Assembly: GCF_002309535.1 (NCBI RefSeq)
Contig: NZ_CP023275.1
Location: 1,550,001-1,614,000, forward strand
Length of the DNA stretch: 64,000 nt
DNA from: Sulfurospirillum diekertiae
GTDB lineage: Bacteria; Campylobacterota; Campylobacteria; Campylobacterales; Sulfurospirillaceae
Direction: 5' to 3'
Shown: positions 47,269-56,611 of the stretch, one piece after another
Position numbering within the stretch: the first letter of the stretch is position 1
How the letters are laid out: each line of letters starts with the position of its first letter
Notes under the pieces: generated by a model
Seen by the model: only the letters and a program-made list of their open reading frames with translations
Told to the model about the DNA's origin: nothing
Databases searched by the model: none
Translations under genes and position numbers: made by a program

Positions 47269-48485
47269 CACTTTTATGCCTCTTCCCATTGTTGACTTTT
47301 GCAGGGAACTTGCCTGAGCTTCTCAGTCTTGCCGAAGCCAACAAACATGTGGAAGCCTCACGCTATGAGCTTGAAGCGGCAAAAGAAAAAGAGTACGCCA
47401 CGAAAAGTGGGTATCTACCCAGTCTCAGTTTTGGTGCAAACCAAACCTATAACCAAGAGGAAAGTATGCTGTACCCTGAAAAGAGTCGCACAGGTTCTGC
47501 CATAGTCTCGTTTACCATTTACGATGGTGGAAAACGTGAAGCACTGTTCGATCAACAACAAGCCCTTGTGAAATCTGCCACATTTTCACTCGCATCGGTG
47601 CAAAACAATACTTCTTTAAACGTTATCTACTACTATTACAATTACATCAGCACCCTTGCTAGTAAAGAAGCAACGCTTCAAAAGATGGAACAACTCGAAG
47701 CAGAACGCTACCGCCTTGAAAAATTCCTCTCTGTTGGTAGCGCAACCGCTGATGAGTTGCAAAAGATCATTTCAACGATTGAACAAACCAAAGTTGACCT
47801 TTTAACTCTAGACAATACCCTCAACAACATTTCAAACACTTTAGAATATATGACAGGGAAAGAAGTACGTGTTGAGCCAGGTTCAACCATAGCATTTCAA
47901 GAAAGCAAAGTAAATGATGCAACACGCTTTGATATTTTAGCGTTAGAGCAGAGCGTTCAAAGTGCCAAAGCAGAAGCAGAAGCGGCAAAATCACCACATT
48001 TGCCAACCATTAAAATAGAAGATACTTATTCACGTTTCAAATACGACTATGCAAACCCTGCATGGGAAACGGATGCTGACCATCAAAATACCGTGCAACT
48101 CTCCATGCAGTGGAAGATTTTTGACTTTGGCTCCACTTCAGCCAGTTACCAAGCCGCACAAAAGATGTATCTTTCCAAAAACAGTGACTTAGCCTACGAA
48201 AAAGACAAAGCCAAAGCAAGTTTCAAAAGTGCTCAAAATAGTTACACAACAGCACTTGCAAAAATCGAAGCGGCCAAAGCAAGGCTGAGCGCATCGGAAA
48301 TGACTTATGAACTGGTTAAAAAGAAATTTCAACAAGGCATCGTCAACAACGTCACCTATCTTGATGCTCTAAGCGATAAATTTAATGCACGCTCACAACT
48401 TCAAACCGCTTTAAATGAAGTGGAATACCAAAAAGCCGTCTTACTCTACGAAATGGGTAAAGAGATAAAAGGAGCCATCCAATGA
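47256..48485 (+). CDS. TolC-family outer-membrane efflux channel
   Basis: 409 residues with signal peptide (KLTLLCLFPLLTFAG). The mature part is mostly helical with two homologous halves typical of TolC (LAEANKHVEASRYELEAAKEKEY, then LALEQSVQSAKAEAEAAKSPHLP). It forms the outer-membrane exit duct of the RND pump encoded downstream. It is coupled to the adaptor gene by a 4-base overlap. No palindrome is present. Confidence 0.88.
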   Translation: MQKLTLLCLFPLLTFAGNLPELLSLAEANKHVEASRYELEAAKEKEYATKSGYLPSLSFGANQTYNQEESMLYPEKSRTGSAIVSFTIYDGGKREALFDQQQALVKSATFSLASVQNNTSLNVIYYYYNYISTLASKEATLQKMEQLEAERYRLEKFLSVGSATADELQKIISTIEQTKVDLLTLDNTLNNISNTLEYMTGKEVRVEPGSTIAFQESKVNDATRFDILALEQSVQSAKAEAEAAKSPHLPTIKIEDTYSRFKYDYANPAWETDADHQNTVQLSMQWKIFDFGSTSASYQAAQKMYLSKNSDLAYEKDKAKASFKSAQNSYTTALAKIEAAKARLSASEMTYELVKKKFQQGIVNNVTYLDALSDKFNARSQLQTALNEVEYQKAVLLYEMGKEIKGAIQ

Positions 48486-49180
48486 AAAAAATATTAATTA
48501 CCACATTGTTTCTGTTTCAAGCCCTTGTCGCAGGGGAAGTGTATGCAACCTTTGATGTTGTCAGCGAAAAAAGCTCTGAGCTTGGACTTTCTATTTCAGG
48601 AGTGGTCGGATCTTTAAATGTAGATGTTGGCGACAAAGTCAAGAAAGGTGATTTACTGCTTGCGTTAAGCAATGCGCAAGAAAAGAACGAGTACGAAATT
48701 GCACGTAAAAATGCAGAACATTCGGTTAAAATCTATGATCGTTATGCCAAAATCTCTGATGTTATCGACAAAGAGAAAATGGAAAACTACCTCTACGATA
48801 AAGATATTCAGCTTTTAAATGCTCAAAACAAAGAGATTATTTTCAAGAAAACAGAACTTCGTGCACCGTATGATTTGGTTGTAACAAAGAAAATGACAGA
48901 ACTTGGCAACATCGTTCTAGGTTCGCAAACCAAACTTTTAACCGTTGAGAGCACTCGCGATGTCAAGCTTGTGCTTAAAATGGATGAAAAATATTGGACT
49001 ACGGTTAAAGTAGGACAAAAATTTGTGTATAAAGTTGATGGAAGCGATAAAAAATACGAAGGTGTGATTAGCAAAATCTATCCAACTATTTTACCAAGTA
49101 CCCGTGAAATGCAAGCCGAAGTCAAAGCCGTCGATCTCATGCCGGGTCTTTTTGGCAACGGCATGATCAGTGTGGACTAA
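48482..49180 (+). CDS. RND periplasmic adaptor (membrane-fusion protein), short form
   Basis: 232 residues, clearly shorter than typical adaptors (about 350-400). Signal peptide ITTLFLFQALVAGE is followed by a lipoyl half-motif (GVVGSLNVDVGDKVKKGDLLLAL), a short helical hairpin, the second lipoyl half (LRAPYDLVVTKKMTELGNIVLG) and a beta-barrel part. The membrane-proximal domain seems minimal. It lies 3 bases before the pump gene and should link it to the TolC-type channel. Confidence 0.85.
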   Translation: MKKILITTLFLFQALVAGEVYATFDVVSEKSSELGLSISGVVGSLNVDVGDKVKKGDLLLALSNAQEKNEYEIARKNAEHSVKIYDRYAKISDVIDKEKMENYLYDKDIQLLNAQNKEIIFKKTELRAPYDLVVTKKMTELGNIVLGSQTKLLTVESTRDVKLVLKMDEKYWTTVKVGQKFVYKVDGSDKKYEGVISKIYPTILPSTREMQAEVKAVDLMPGLFGNGMISVD

Positions 49181-49183
49181 CCA

Positions 49184-52100
49184 ATGTATCAAATAGCAAT
49201 CAACCGTCCCATTACGACCCTAATGGGCGTCTTAACCTTTATTGTCTTTGGTTTGATGTCCTATAACACCATGCCGATCAATCTCTATCCTAACGTTGAC
49301 TTTCCTATCGTTACCGTTCAAACAAACTACAATGGAGCTGATCCCTCCACCGTAGAATCCAAAGTCACCGATAAGATCGAAGAGGCCGTCTCTGGCGTCG
49401 ATGGCATTGATAAACTGATGTCAACCAGCTATGAAGGATTTAGTTCGGTCGTCATTCAGTTTAAACTCAATAAAAACATTGATGTTGCGACCAATGACGT
49501 GCGCGATAAAATAGGCGCCCTTAACCTTCCTGTTGAAGTGGATAAACCTGTGGTGAAAAAACTAGGCGCTTCGGGTGGTGTTATCAAGCTTTTCGTCGCC
49601 AGCGATGGAAAAAATGATATTGCTTTAATGCGTCTTGCCGATGAAAAGCTCAAACCAAAACTTCAACGCGTCAAAGGTGTGGGTGAAGTTAATATTATCG
49701 GTTTTCAAGAGCGTGAAATTCGTATTTTTATCGACCCATTTTTACTCAACAAATACAATCTTAGTGCCTCTGATCTCAGCGGGATTATCTCCAAGCAAAA
49801 CATCAAGCAGGGTGCTGGCAAAATGATCGATCAAAAGCAAGAGATCGTCATCAAAGCCGAAGGGGATGCTGCCAATATTGATGAGATCAAAGACCTTCTG
49901 GTCAAACCAGGTGTGCGTCTTAAAGACGTTGCAACCGTTGTGGATGGACTCAGTGATCCTAAGAGTTTTTCATCGTATAACGGTCAAAGAGGTGTCACAC
50001 TGGAAGTCAAAAAGATTGCAGGTGAAAATGTTCTGAACATCATCCGAGGTGTTAAAAAAATCTTGCCTGACATGCAGCTCTTAGCGGGTAAAAACAATGA
50101 GATTAAAATCTTACAGGATCAGTCTGAAAAGATTATGATTAACATTGACAATGTTCGCTTTGACCTTATCTTTGGTGCTTTTTTATCGATTATTATCGTT
50201 TTTGCCTTTTTGCGTAATGTGACGGCAACGATTGTTTCTGCCCTTGCTATTCCAACGTCGGTTATTGGTACCTTTGCGATTATGAATGCGCTTGGGTATG
50301 ACCTTAACCGCCTAACGCTGATTGGTCTGACCCTTGCCATTGGTATTTTCATCGATGATGCGATTGTGGTCATCGAAAATATTATGAAAAAGATGGAAGA
50401 GGGCATGAGACCCTTTAAAGCTTCCTTTGAGGGTATCAAAGAGGTGGCATTCTCCATTTTAGCGATCTCTTCGGTTCTCTTAGCCGTCTTTGTTCCCGTT
50501 GCCTTTATGGACGGTATCGTAGGGATGTTTTTTAACTCCTTTGCGATGACCGTTGCTTCGGGTATTGTCATCTCATACCTTGTGGCGGTTATGTTTGTGC
50601 CTTCCATCGGAGCGCGTCTTTTAAGTGCTAAAGAGAGCAAGTTCTATTATGCGACAGAACCTATTTTAAAAGCAGTTGATAGAACGTATGTGAGCATTTT
50701 AAAGCCACTGATTCGTTTTAAAACTATCACCGTTTTGGTGACTTTTGCCCTTTTGTTTGCCTCGTTAACTCTCAAGGTTGGTATGGATTTCCTTCCGATG
50801 CAAGACAACAGTGAATTTCAAGTTACCATCAAAGGACCCGTGGGAATCAATCTTGAAACCATGAAGCAAAAAGTCATCCCTGTTGATGAGATGCTTAAGG
50901 GTGATCCATCCATTGCTTACTCCATCATTTCAATCGGCTATGATTCTGCCAAAAGCCTCCATAAAGCACGTATTTATGTTAAGTTAAAACCTGTCAAAGA
51001 GCGAACGGTTTCACAACTCACCTTAATACAACAGTACCGTGAAAAGATGAAAGGGATGGAAGGGCTGACTGTTTCTGTCGAAAAAGTGGATGATTTTGAT
51101 ACGGGCGATACAACAGCACCTTTGCAAGTGGTTATTACAGGGGATCAATTTGAGACGTTAGATCAAACATCTATGAAGCTCATGGAGTTCTTAAAAGCAA
51201 CACCGGGTCTTGTGGACGTCGATCGTGACTATGAGAGTGGTAAACCTGAGATGAAGATTACCATCCTTCGTGAAAATGCGCAAAGGGTAGGAGTGAGTGT
51301 TAAAGAGATCGCCGCCGTTTTAGGCTCTGCGTACTCAAGCGATAGTGCCATCTCTTACTATGAGGACAATGGCAAACAATTTGACATTACGATTCGTTAT
51401 AGAGATGACTTTAGAGCCTCGTTGGAAGATATGAAAAAACTGCAAGTCCGAAATGCCAATGGCGATTTTGTCGCATTGGAAGGGTTGATTGCCTTTGAAA
51501 GCAATTTAGGAACAGCATCTATCAACCGTTTTGATCGTGAGCGCAAAATCTTAGTGACTGCTAACATTGTCGGTACTTCACTCGATAAAGTGGTCGTACA
51601 AGTCAATGACAAAATGAAAGAGATTTTACCAGAAGGGTATCATTACCGTTTTACAGGCGATGTTGAAAATATGAACGATACAGCAAAAGCTTTTGGTGCA
51701 GCAGTTCTTTTGGCGGTTATTTTGATCTACTTGATTCTAGCCGCGCTTTATGAGTCATTGATTCAGCCGTTTATTATTATGATCTCTATGCCGCTTTCAC
51801 TCACGGGTATCATGGTGGCACTCTATTTAAGCGGTTATACCTTCAGCCTTTTTGTTATGATCGGTATTATCTTGCTCTTAGGAATGGTTGGGAAGAACGC
51901 CATTTTGGTCGTCGACTTTGCTAACCGTGCCGTTAAAGAGGGTAAGGAGATTGATGAGGCACTTCTTGAAGCAGGTGAAAAACGTCTTCGACCTATTTTG
52001 ATGACCACTTTCGCGATGATCGGTGCGATGATGCCTCTGGCTTTTGGAAGCGGAGCAGGTCATGAAGCCAATGCCCCCATGGCACTTGCGATCATTGGTG

Positions 52101-52210
52101 GACTTTTAAGCTCAACCGTTTTAACCCTTCTTGTCGTTCCTGCGATCTATAAATTTATGTATCCAATGGATCGATGGTTACGTAAATGGTACGAAAAAGG
52201 TACAATCTAA
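49184..52210 (+). CDS. RND-family efflux pump (HAE1/HAE-like inner-membrane transporter)
   Basis: 1008 residues with the RND layout: TM1 near the start, a large periplasmic domain (NLYPNVDFPIVTVQTNYNGADP), TM2-TM6, a second periplasmic domain and TM7-TM12. Proton-relay aspartates are in IGIFIDDAIVVIEN of TM4. The hydrophobic/amphiphilic HAE1 branch fits better than the metal-exporting CzcA branch because the CzcA-type DFGxxxDGAxVxxEN motif is absent. The drug or metabolite exported is unknown. It is followed by a strong terminator. Confidence 0.9.
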   Translation: MYQIAINRPITTLMGVLTFIVFGLMSYNTMPINLYPNVDFPIVTVQTNYNGADPSTVESKVTDKIEEAVSGVDGIDKLMSTSYEGFSSVVIQFKLNKNIDVATNDVRDKIGALNLPVEVDKPVVKKLGASGGVIKLFVASDGKNDIALMRLADEKLKPKLQRVKGVGEVNIIGFQEREIRIFIDPFLLNKYNLSASDLSGIISKQNIKQGAGKMIDQKQEIVIKAEGDAANIDEIKDLLVKPGVRLKDVATVVDGLSDPKSFSSYNGQRGVTLEVKKIAGENVLNIIRGVKKILPDMQLLAGKNNEIKILQDQSEKIMINIDNVRFDLIFGAFLSIIIVFAFLRNVTATIVSALAIPTSVIGTFAIMNALGYDLNRLTLIGLTLAIGIFIDDAIVVIENIMKKMEEGMRPFKASFEGIKEVAFSILAISSVLLAVFVPVAFMDGIVGMFFNSFAMTVASGIVISYLVAVMFVPSIGARLLSAKESKFYYATEPILKAVDRTYVSILKPLIRFKTITVLVTFALLFASLTLKVGMDFLPMQDNSEFQVTIKGPVGINLETMKQKVIPVDEMLKGDPSIAYSIISIGYDSAKSLHKARIYVKLKPVKERTVSQLTLIQQYREKMKGMEGLTVSVEKVDDFDTGDTTAPLQVVITGDQFETLDQTSMKLMEFLKATPGLVDVDRDYESGKPEMKITILRENAQRVGVSVKEIAAVLGSAYSSDSAISYYEDNGKQFDITIRYRDDFRASLEDMKKLQVRNANGDFVALEGLIAFESNLGTASINRFDRERKILVTANIVGTSLDKVVVQVNDKMKEILPEGYHYRFTGDVENMNDTAKAFGAAVLLAVILIYLILAALYESLIQPFIIMISMPLSLTGIMVALYLSGYTFSLFVMIGIILLLGMVGKNAILVVDFANRAVKEGKEIDEALLEAGEKRLRPILMTTFAMIGAMMPLAFGSGAGHEANAPMALAIIGGLLSSTVLTLLVVPAIYKFMYPMDRWLRKWYEKGTI

Positions 52211-52212
52211 TC

Positions 52213-52256
52213 TTTACATGTAAAGAGGCTGTAATACCCACACAGCCTCTTTTTTT
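52213..52256 (+). terminator. Rho-independent terminator of the RND operon, preceded by a palindrome copy
   Basis: AGAGGCTGT (52224-52232) and ACAGCCTCT (52242-52250) form a 9-pair stem, then T6. An exact TTTACATGTAAA core (52213-52224) leads directly into the stem. Confidence 0.85.
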
Positions 52257-52431
52257 CCCCAACTCTCCACACATTTTACAAAATCGGCACACTATTTGCT
52301 TTTTAGTTACTTGGATTAAGGTTCTCTGTTACAGAGTTAATACAAGAGCAATGCTCTTCAAACGTGATGACGCTTTATGTTTTCACGCTAAAGTCCGTTT
52401 TTTCGGATAGGTAAATGCTTTAAGGACACGT

Positions 52432-52917
52432 GTGATGAAAAAAATGGTATGTCTCATTTCAGTCGCTGCAGTACTTGGAATGAATGCTTACGCAAGAGAT
52501 TATGTTGAAGATGTTCACGGTGGCATCTCCCATGCAAGTATCGATGGAGAGCACAAGGCTGCTTACAACATCGGTTATGGCATTACAAAAACATTAGACA
52601 ATAAAGTGCTTTTTGGTGTTGCTTTTAATGGCGAATATGCCAATCTAAGTGATGGTTCAATGTATGGAGCTGGTACAGATTTTAAACTCGGATACAATGT
52701 CTGGGAAAAATTGAACGCTTATGGTATCGTTGGGGCAAAACTTCAATCGGTTGATGGTAATGCGGGTTATGGTTTGGGATACGGTTTAGGGGTTGATTAT
52801 CCTATTACACGCGCTATCTCTGCGGCAGTGGAATATAAAAGCTATAACATGAATGCAAGCAATATTCCTGATTATGACTACAAAACGTTAGGGCTAAATC
52901 TCAAATACGCGTTCTAA
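52432..52917 (+). CDS. Small outer-membrane beta-barrel protein
   Basis: 161 residues. The signal peptide ends near AYA-RDYVED. The mature chain alternates polar and hydrophobic residues and ends in a C-terminal phenylalanine (LNLKYAF), the outer-membrane insertion signal. Strands such as HKAAYNIGYGITKTL and FGVAFNGEYANL suggest an OmpA-like or porin-like 8-strand barrel. The function is unknown. The 170-base leader upstream contains a TCCG-T6-CGGA mini-hairpin and no recognised riboswitch. Confidence 0.75.
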   Translation: MMKKMVCLISVAAVLGMNAYARDYVEDVHGGISHASIDGEHKAAYNIGYGITKTLDNKVLFGVAFNGEYANLSDGSMYGAGTDFKLGYNVWEKLNAYGIVGAKLQSVDGNAGYGLGYGLGVDYPITRAISAAVEYKSYNMNASNIPDYDYKTLGLNLKYAF

Positions 52918-52925
52918 TATACCTT

Positions 52926-52944
52926 GCAGGGAGATAATCCCTGC
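52926..52944. terminator. Hairpin terminator between convergent genes
   Basis: GCAGGGA (52926-52932), loop GATAA, TCCCTGC (52938-52944), 9 bases past the barrel-protein stop and directly abutting the end of the minus-strand gene. Confidence 0.75.
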
Positions 52945-53157
52945 TTACTTATTTCTTTTTCGATCTTTTTTGGCTTGTTTCGCTTTAGCTTTAGCTTGCG
53001 CTTTACGAGCATCACTCATTTTTGCTTTGTCAGAGTTCACCTCACCCACATTTGTTTGTTTTCCTATATAGGGTACCGTATGTTTTTGCTGTGTTGAAAG
53101 TGCTGCTAATTTGTAGCCTTTTTCCATTTTAACGCTATTGTTAAGTAATCCGCCCAT
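52945..53157 (-). CDS. Small basic hypothetical protein
   Basis: 70 residues with a strongly basic, alanine- and lysine-rich C-terminal tail (ARKAQAKAKAKQAKKDRKR). The N-terminal part has no motif I recognise. The tail could bind RNA or DNA, or ribosomes. It has a GAAGGA ribosome site, and the shared terminator supports a real gene. Confidence 0.55.
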   Translation of the reverse strand: MGGLLNNSVKMEKGYKLAALSTQQKHTVPYIGKQTNVGEVNSDKAKMSDARKAQAKAKAKQAKKDRKRNK

Positions 53158-53266
53158 GTTATGTCCTTCGTGTTATATGAAATGTAATTGGAGAAAAATC
53201 GTTGAGAGTTTTGTAACGATATATGAGGTTATTATACTTTATCCTTGCTTCAACCCATGTAAAAAT

Positions 53267-53280
53267 CTTTACATGTAAAG
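53267..53280. repeat. Intergenic copy of CTTTACATGTAAAG extended to an 18-base palindrome
   Basis: The core (53268-53279) extends to ATCTTTACATGTAAAGAT. It lies in the 194-base gap between the minus-strand basic protein and the plus-strand small HTH-like gene, upstream of both. Confidence 0.9.
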
Positions 53281-53351
53281 ATAATTTGCTTTTCTTTCAG
53301 ACTAATTGATTAAAATAGCGCGTAATATTTTTGACATGTAAAAGGAAAAAT

Positions 53352-53666
53352 ATGGTAGAGCAAAACCTTCTAAGCGCCCAACAATACGCCGTTAAACATA
53401 AAATGAGTACCTTCGCTGTTCTCAAACTCATCAATGCAAAAAAACTCAAAACAATCAAAAAAAACGTTGAAGGTGAAGAGATAGAGTACATCATCGATGA
53501 AACACTCCCAAGCAACGTTACCGTTCACAATGAGGCAACAGCCGAGCCAGAGAAAAATGAAAAAATAGACTATGAGATCGAATTTCATAAACTTTTGAGC
53601 AAATACATCGAACTACAAGAAAAATATACCCAACTTATTGAGGAAAAAAACCGTGCGATGAAATGA
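53352..53666 (+). CDS. Small HTH/coiled-coil hypothetical protein
   Basis: 104 residues from ATG 53352 (GGAAAAAT before it). Residues about 5-35 (NLLSAQQYAVKHKMSTFAVL) look like a winged-helix or excisionase-type DNA-binding domain. The C-terminal part (YEIEFHKLLSKYIELQEKY) is coiled-coil-like. I do not recognise a named family. Just after the stop, the next frame carries a similar FEITDKETIHTLLSKYATL segment, as if a duplicated or broken tail follows. Confidence 0.6.
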   Translation: MVEQNLLSAQQYAVKHKMSTFAVLKLINAKKLKTIKKNVEGEEIEYIIDETLPSNVTVHNEATAEPEKNEKIDYEIEFHKLLSKYIELQEKYTQLIEEKNRAMK

Positions 53667-54035
53667 ATTTGAAATTACCGATAAAGAGACAATCCATACA
53701 CTACTCAGCAAATACGCAACGCTCTCACTCAGAAGACAATAACGTTCCTTATGCAATATCGCTTAATTTTGTCTGGTGGAAGAGGGTATCGCCGTTCATG
53801 GAACCAAAGAGGGCAAAAGAATAGATATAAAACCATTACCGCCGAAAATCCTATGTACAAAAAACGCATTGAAGAGATCATGATCTTAACATTGACACCA
53901 AATAGTCTTTCATGCAAATTCAAAAGGGGACAAAACCTCCCGCAAGAGCGAAAAAAACTTTTGTTAAAATACTTGGAAGAGCGTGGCACATCCCTAGATC
54001 TTTTAAGCGCAAATGCCATACGTCAGCTAAGTTAA
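53667..54035 (+). pseudogene. Probable decayed small gene
   Basis: In the frame starting at 53665 the DNA reads EFEITDKETIHTLLSKYATL, similar to the tail of the preceding gene, then stops. From 53751 another frame is open for 94 residues (GYRRSWNQRGQKNRYKTIT, then RIEEIMILTLTPNSL). Reading across frames gives a protein-like stretch interrupted by at least one frameshift. I read this as a degraded gene rather than a functional small one. The 94-residue frame alone could also be a real gene. Confidence 0.4.
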
Positions 54036-54039
54036 AATC

Positions 54040-54051
54040 TTTACATGTAAA
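54040..54051. repeat. Copy of the TTTACATGTAAA palindrome near the end of the chemoreceptor gene
   Basis: The palindrome (54040-54051) precedes a GGGCATT/AATGCCC hairpin (54060-54076). Both lie between the small ORF and the convergent FIST chemoreceptor gene. Confidence 0.85.
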
Positions 54052-54059
54052 AAGGAAGA

Positions 54060-54076
54060 GGGCATTTAAAATGCCC
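54060..54076 (-). terminator. Hairpin terminator of the FIST chemoreceptor gene
   Basis: GGGCATT (54060-54066), loop TAA, AATGCCC (54070-54076), then on the minus strand CTTCCTTTTT. It lies 15 bases past the stop. Confidence 0.7.
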
Positions 54077-54091
54077 TTTAAATGAGGTCGT

Positions 54092-56107
54092 TTATTGATT
54101 TAAAATATCAAGTGTTTTTTCATAAACACCGAGTTTACTGAGTTCGTTATTGAGCTCTTCTGTCAATTTGGATTGAGACTTTAATTCGCCAGAGATAAGC
54201 TGACTCTTCTCCGCTAGATTTTCCATATCGGAAGAGAGTGCATTGCTTTTTGAAGAAACGGCTAACAACCCACTGCTCACATTGCCCATCGTTTTGCTAA
54301 TGCTTTCCACCGCTTGAATGATTGTACTTACCGATACATTGGTCTCTGAGAGGCTTTTTTGGGTGCGTTCTGCCAATTTACGCACTTCATCCGCAACAAC
54401 AGCAAAACCGCGTCCATGTTCCCCTGCCCGTGCTGCTTCGATGGCTGCATTAAGGGCTAAAAGATTGGTCTGATCTGCAATATCGGCAATGACGCTCAAA
54501 ACAACACGAATATCACGGACATTATTCGTAAGATTATCAACCTCAATAGAAAGGCTTGCATTGTCAGAGCTTCCTTGCTCCATACTGGATGAAAAGAGAT
54601 TAAATTCACCTTTGACCTGCCCCAGTTGTGATTCTATCGCATCAATAGCCGTTACAGCATCTTGCAATGTACTACCAATCGTTCGAAGTAATGGCATACT
54701 TTGTTTCATTTGCTCAAGCATCGCTTTGTTCAGATTATTGATGATCGTTTGGCGATTTATTTTTCGTAGTAAAAAATAACTTTTAAATCCTGCATATTTT
54801 TGAACAAAATTATCAATGTAGTCATCTTCAAAATTACCGCCATCAACCTCATAGAAAAAGATGGCCGTTAACGTTTGGTTGATATTAACCCCCAAAAGCT
54901 CACCAAAGGTCGAAAAACCTACGACAGGAATCTCTTTAAATGTATTCAACCGATTGAGTACCTCGGCGTTGCAAAGACGTCTTAAAATACAATCATTAAA
55001 AATCGCACCAATCGCTTTGGGCTTATTACGGCTAAAATCAGCAAAATCATGGCTCGTTGTCTGTACAAAGTCTGTTTTTTCGAGTAAAACAAGTTCCTCG
55101 CCCGCTTCAATATCACAATAAAAATGAATCGTATCGTTTGCGATATCAATAGAAGCAATGGAGCGAATATAAATTTCCTCATCAATAGCAATTCCAAAAG
55201 TATAATTCGCAAGTTTAAAGTTAAGTTCATTGGCTGAGCAATGAAAATGGCTGGTTAACGCTTCTATGACACTGACATTGACATTGGTTTTACGATCCAA
55301 AAATGCTGTAACGGTGCGAGTAATGGGATTTGCTGCCAAAACCGTAAATACAGTGGCTGTTGGTCTAAAATTTTGACTTTTAAAAACACCAAAACGGTAT
55401 TTTGGAGCAAGCTTTATAAACGTAATAACCGCATGATGGCGAAGTGTACGCGTCCCATCATAGATATAAGTGTTTTGAAAATCTAATTTACCACCAGCAC
55501 TACCGCCGATGAGCAAACAGGGAAATTTACCCACATGATAAACCGCTTCCATGAAAAAGCTCTCACTCGCACTCAATCCGTCAATAAGTGTATATCCAAG
55601 GGTATCATCGGAACGCATTTTAAAAGGAACACGCACTTTTTTAACCTCTTCAGCAATCAAAGCGGAACGTTCAGCTGCTGTTTTTTTACTCGTTGCCATA
55701 TCTTCGCTTTTGAGCGGAATTGAAGCCACATAAATATCGCTCACCATATCAGGAGAAAAGAGCATCAAAACAATATTATCGCCTTCGCCAGCATTTGCAG
55801 AAGAATAGAGTGAGGGAAGGGGATTTGAACGATCCAAACTGCATAATTCACCTGCAGTCGTTGAAAGAATTAATGTTGTATCGTTAGGAAGAAGCTGTTT
55901 AAGTTTTGAAGAGATAGCACTAAAATCAAGAGCAGGTGAGACAAACCCTAAAACAACTTTTGGATTAAAAGGAAGCTTTTCAAGAGCGGTTGTCATCGTT
56001 TTTTCTTGAAGCGTTAAAGTTAAAATAGCTTGATTGAGTAGTCCACTTGATGATGAACTGCTAGATTGATGCGATGATTCGGTTGATGAGCGAAAGAAAC
56101 TAAACAT
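54092..56107 (-). CDS. Soluble chemoreceptor with FIST sensor domain
   Basis: 671 residues without membrane segments. It starts with a serine-rich linker, then FIST_N (about 30-240: [47 protein letters not shown]) and FIST_C (about 250-410: [25 protein letters not shown]). A short helical link precedes the MCP signalling domain, whose tip [13 protein letters not shown] lies near residue 560. FIST domains are thought to bind small ligands such as amino acids. The receptor should act in the cytoplasm with the chemotaxis array. It lacks a HAMP domain. Confidence 0.9.
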   Translation of the reverse strand: MFSFFRSSTESSHQSSSSSSSGLLNQAILTLTLQEKTMTTALEKLPFNPKVVLGFVSPALDFSAISSKLKQLLPNDTTLILSTTAGELCSLDRSNPLPSLYSSANAGEGDNIVLMLFSPDMVSDIYVASIPLKSEDMATSKKTAAERSALIAEEVKKVRVPFKMRSDDTLGYTLIDGLSASESFFMEAVYHVGKFPCLLIGGSAGGKLDFQNTYIYDGTRTLRHHAVITFIKLAPKYRFGVFKSQNFRPTATVFTVLAANPITRTVTAFLDRKTNVNVSVIEALTSHFHCSANELNFKLANYTFGIAIDEEIYIRSIASIDIANDTIHFYCDIEAGEELVLLEKTDFVQTTSHDFADFSRNKPKAIGAIFNDCILRRLCNAEVLNRLNTFKEIPVVGFSTFGELLGVNINQTLTAIFFYEVDGGNFEDDYIDNFVQKYAGFKSYFLLRKINRQTIINNLNKAMLEQMKQSMPLLRTIGSTLQDAVTAIDAIESQLGQVKGEFNLFSSSMEQGSSDNASLSIEVDNLTNNVRDIRVVLSVIADIADQTNLLALNAAIEAARAGEHGRGFAVVADEVRKLAERTQKSLSETNVSVSTIIQAVESISKTMGNVSSGLLAVSSKSNALSSDMENLAEKSQLISGELKSQSKLTEELNNELSKLGVYEKTLDILNQ

Positions 56108-56548
56108 GAGATACTTTCCTTAAAATGAATTTTTTGTTATTTCTAATTATTAATTAAATACTTGATCCATTGGCATCATTTGCCCATCAAAGTGCTATAC
56201 CGATAAAGCCATCAAAAGCACTTAGCAAAAAACCAATTTCTGCATCTTTATTCATGCTAACGCACAAAAAATAAAGGTGCACTTAAAAAGCCTTTGAATA
56301 AAGCCTCCTTGTATGAGAGCCGAAATATGGTAACTTGTTTGTTTTATTAATTATTGAAAACTTAAATTTTCATAGTTAATTATCAAATTCTAACGTAACA
56401 AATATTACATTAAGTTCGTAGCATGAAAATAGCTTCTATGGAGTTAAGAAATAAAGACTTCCCTTATATAAGAGGTTTTGAGCTTTTGTTGATAAATGGA
56501 GATAAAACAATCTTGAGAGATTTTGAAACAATAACTATACTATTATGG
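56108..56548. other. Gene-free stretch upstream of the FIST chemoreceptor
   Basis: 440 bases, very A+T-rich. A 66-codon plus-strand frame (56423-56623) ends in the hairpin below and has no ribosome site or protein-like pattern, so I do not call it. The minus-strand promoter of the chemoreceptor should be here. No repeat family, tRNA or clear riboswitch was seen. It may hold the 5' part of a small RNA ending at 56608. Confidence 0.5.
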
Positions 56549-56608
56549 ACAACAGCAGAAATATTCTCGCATTACAAAAGTAAGCAATATTTCTGCCGTT
56601 GTTTTTTT
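56549..56608 (+). terminator. Long hairpin with T7 tail on the plus strand
   Basis: ACAACAGCAGAAATATT (56549-56565) pairs with AATATTTCTGCCGTTGT (56586-56602) with one mismatch (A against G side) around a 20-base loop, then T7 (56602-56608). It has all marks of a Rho-independent terminator for plus-strand RNA. No plus-strand gene exists between 54035 and here, so it may end a small RNA. It lies immediately before the end of the minus-strand rrc gene. Confidence 0.7.
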
Positions 56609-56611
56609 AAC

